From Hyphomicrobiales bacterium (GTDB taxonomy: Bacteria; Pseudomonadota; Alphaproteobacteria; Rhizobiales; Rhizobiaceae): a DNA stretch of 64,000 bases. The notes under the pieces are model-generated. The model saw nothing but the letters and a program-made list of their open reading frames with translations, did no database searches and was not told the DNA's origin. The translations under genes and the position numbers were made by a program. Shown here in pieces: positions 62,404-64,000 of this stretch. How positions within the stretch are numbered: position 1 is the stretch's first letter; the number at the start of each line of letters is the position of its first letter. The stretch is from positions 1 to 64,000 of the forward strand of contig UCEY01000004.1 in NCBI GenBank assembly GCA_900471605.1. Direction: 5' to 3'.

Positions 62404-63366
62404 TCATTCGGGCTGGATTCCCGCTTCCTTGCCGACCGCTACCCATTGCGGGATTTCCTTCTCCAGACTGGCGCGGAATTCCGCCGGCGTAGAGCCAACG
62501 GCCTGCTGCCCGAGACTACCGAGCCGATCCACGACGTCCGGCGTCTTGACGACCTTGGCCACTTCCTCGCCAAGCTTCTTGACGATATCGTCGGGCGTGC
62601 CAGTTTTCACAAAGATACCGTTGTAGAAGGCAGCTTCGAACCTGCCGTTCATCGCCTCGGCGATGGTCGGCTTGTCGGGGAAGGTTTTCGAGCGTTCAGC
62701 CCCGCTGGTCGCCAGCGCCACGATCTTGCCGGCATCAACCTGAGGCTTGGTGGTGATCGTCGGCTCCATCATGCCCTGGATTTCGCCTGAGATGAGTGCC
62801 GTCATCGCCGGCCCAGCGCCCTTGTACGGGACGACCTGAACGTCGATGCCTGACTGGTGTTTCAACATCTCCACCGTCAGATGCGCGACGCCCGGCCCCG
62901 GCGTGCCGAAATTGAACGCACCCGGGTTCTTCTTGGCGTATTCGACAAAGTCCTTGTAGCTTTTGAGGCCGAGGCTCGGTTGAACCACGAGCGTCAGCAC
63001 GCCCTGGCTGACGAGCGATACAGGCTTGAAATCCTTCAGCGTGTTGACCTTGGCGTCCTTGTAGAAGACGTCGATGGTGGACATGGTCGAGGTACCGAAC
63101 AGGATCGTATAGCCATCGGCCGGCTGGGCCGAGACGGTCTGAGCACCGATCAGCCCCCCGGCGCCAGCGACGTTCTCGACGGCGAACTGTTGGCCGAGTG
63201 CCTGGGAAAGCTTCTCCGCGACGAGGCGGGCAATCCCGTCCGTGCTGCCGCCCGGTGCGAAAGGCACGACGAAACGTACGGGCTTTTCGGGCCATGCGGC
63301 CTTGGCGACGGTTGCGACCGCAAGGACCGCAAGGATCGTCACGGCCGCGGTTCTGAACATCTTCAT
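62404..63366 (-). CDS. Bug-family (TctC-like) substrate-binding protein
   Basis: A 320-residue periplasmic binding protein with a signal peptide of about 23 residues ending in TVAKAA. Landmarks are WPEKPVRFVVPFAPGGSTD, QPADGYTILFG and VPYKGAGPAMTALISGE. AGGAGGAGG lies 6 nt before ATG 63366. It is 82 bp downstream of the acyl-CoA reductase gene on the same strand, so it may be part of that operon. It has no membrane partner of its own. Confidence 0.91.
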   Translation of the reverse strand: MKMFRTAAVTILAVLAVATVAKAAWPEKPVRFVVPFAPGGSTDGIARLVAEKLSQALGQQFAVENVAGAGGLIGAQTVSAQPADGYTILFGTSTMSTIDVFYKDAKVNTLKDFKPVSLVSQGVLTLVVQPSLGLKSYKDFVEYAKKNPGAFNFGTPGPGVAHLTVEMLKHQSGIDVQVVPYKGAGPAMTALISGEIQGMMEPTITTKPQVDAGKIVALATSGAERSKTFPDKPTIAEAMNGRFEAAFYNGIFVKTGTPDDIVKKLGEEVAKVVKTPDVVDRLGSLGQQAVGSTPAEFRASLEKEIPQWVAVGKEAGIQPE

Positions 63367-63448
63367 GGTGTCCTCCTCCTAGACGATGCCGTATGACCGG
63401 CGCTCCTCCTGCCGGCCATTGGCGGTTGATGGAATTTCCGGATGTCCT

Positions 63449-64000
63449 TCAGCCGTCGATCGGGGCGACCACCTCACCGCGCACCTCGTCGTTGACCCAG
63501 CGCACGAAACGCTGAAGCGGCCGGAACCCGTCATGGGGCAAGCCATGCTCGATATTGACGGCAGCGCCGAGGCTGACGACCCTCTGGGCGCCGGCATTGG
63601 CGACCGCATCGCGCAGTGCGCGCTTGCGGCTTTCAGGATAGATGCCGACAGTTTGGGTTGCGATGTTGACGTGGCGAACGGCATCCTCGAGGCGCTTCAC
63701 GGGCACTACATTGACCACCTTATGGTCGGGATAGAAGTCTACCGGATCGTCGGAACGGATGACGAGACCGCCGCCGTCGCTCTCACCCCAGACCCCGTAG
63801 AAGTCCGGCATCTCGCGTAGGCTGTCGATTTCGTCGCGCAGGTCCACCGGCAGCGGCCGCCGAACCGCCGAGGCCGTTGCACGCGGCTTCTTCAGCGCGG
63901 CTTCGAGCAGCGCGCAGTAGCGGTCGACATCCGCCTCGTCGCCCTCGACGAACTGGAAACGACTCGACGAGCAGGCCTGCTGGTCGAACACCGTTGCGTC
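63449..64000 (-). CDS. LuxC-like acyl-CoA reductase (5' end cut by window)
   Basis: The C-terminal 183 residues of an acyl-CoA reductase family protein (LuxC type) are present; the frame is open to the window edge. LuxC proteins reduce acyl groups to aldehydes through an acyl-cysteine. Here FDQQACSSSRF near the cut end holds that cysteine, and later segments (VNVVPVKRLEDAV, RVVSLGAAVNIEHGLPHDGF) are typical. No LuxAB-like pair is visible in this window apart from the distant flavin monooxygenase. A partner ligase such as LuxE may lie outside. Confidence 0.82.
   Translation of the reverse strand, partial: DATVFDQQACSSSRFQFVEGDEADVDRYCALLEAALKKPRATASAVRRPLPVDLRDEIDSLREMPDFYGVWGESDGGGLVIRSDDPVDFYPDHKVVNVVPVKRLEDAVRHVNIATQTVGIYPESRKRALRDAVANAGAQRVVSLGAAVNIEHGLPHDGFRPLQRFVRWVNDEVRGEVVAPIDG

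Noticed and set aside
1-64000. CRISPR arrays, tRNA or rRNA genes, prophage genes
   Set aside because: No regularly spaced repeats, no cloverleaf-like or rRNA-like sequence and no phage structural genes were seen in the reading.

Overview
This is GC-rich DNA with dense gene packing, strong Shine-Dalgarno (SD) sites of the AGGAGG type and frequent 4-bp ATGA gene overlaps. A 1154-codon pyruvate carboxylase of the Rhizobium type, a UPF0262 protein, a 530-residue isocitrate lyase with a divergent ScfR-type regulator, and many Bug-type binding proteins all point to an alphaproteobacterium of the Rhizobiales, probably Rhizobiaceae. The genus cannot be fixed from the sequence alone. No rRNA, tRNA or CRISPR was seen.

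Layout. (1) Positions 1-3216: one end of a TniA/TniB/TniQ transposon. The transposase is cut by the window edge. The right terminus carries repeated transposase-site-like motifs and ends in CGACA 41 bp beyond the panB stop codon. (2) 3258-13057: housekeeping metabolism. This part holds pyc-panC-panB, two small conserved or hypothetical proteins, UPF0262, and aceA with its divergent ScfR/RamB-like regulator. A terminator after aceA also looks able to mask the ribosome site of the next small gene. (3) 13354-18350: LysR, acyl-CoA dehydrogenase, family III CoA-transferase, hotdog hydratase and CitE-like lyase. This is the set of activities used for itaconate or mesaconate breakdown to pyruvate and acetyl-CoA. 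(4) 18905-64000: a long accessory catabolic region built from CoA chemistry. It has two CoA ligases, two more CoA-transferases, an acyl-CoA dehydrogenase plus a PimC/PimD-like pair, three crotonase-fold proteins, a thiolase, hotdog proteins, several SDRs, an ETF-ubiquinone oxidoreductase and the C-terminus of a LuxC-like acyl-CoA reductase. It also has five Bug-type binding proteins but only one TctA/TctB membrane pair.

The most interesting under-described element is the UGSC-family module. One gene at 29774-31525 encodes a CGSC-motif domain fused to a large domain of unknown function. A second locus at 48606-50190 encodes the same two domains as separate overlapping genes, followed tightly by a CoA ligase, a CoA-transferase and an SDR. 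This fused/split pair suggests that the two domains form one enzyme that works near CoA-dependent catabolism.

Likely control elements include a palindrome between aceA and scfR, a perfect 42-bp palindrome between a lacI-type gene and its downstream operon, a perfect 20-bp palindrome in front of the split UGSC operon, and a 16-bp perfect hairpin between two catabolic genes. Two full-length genes, a glutathione S-transferase and a Bug protein, each carry a single-base frameshift, and a short-chain dehydrogenase survives only as its two ends. These fit either recent decay or, for the frameshifts, sequencing error.
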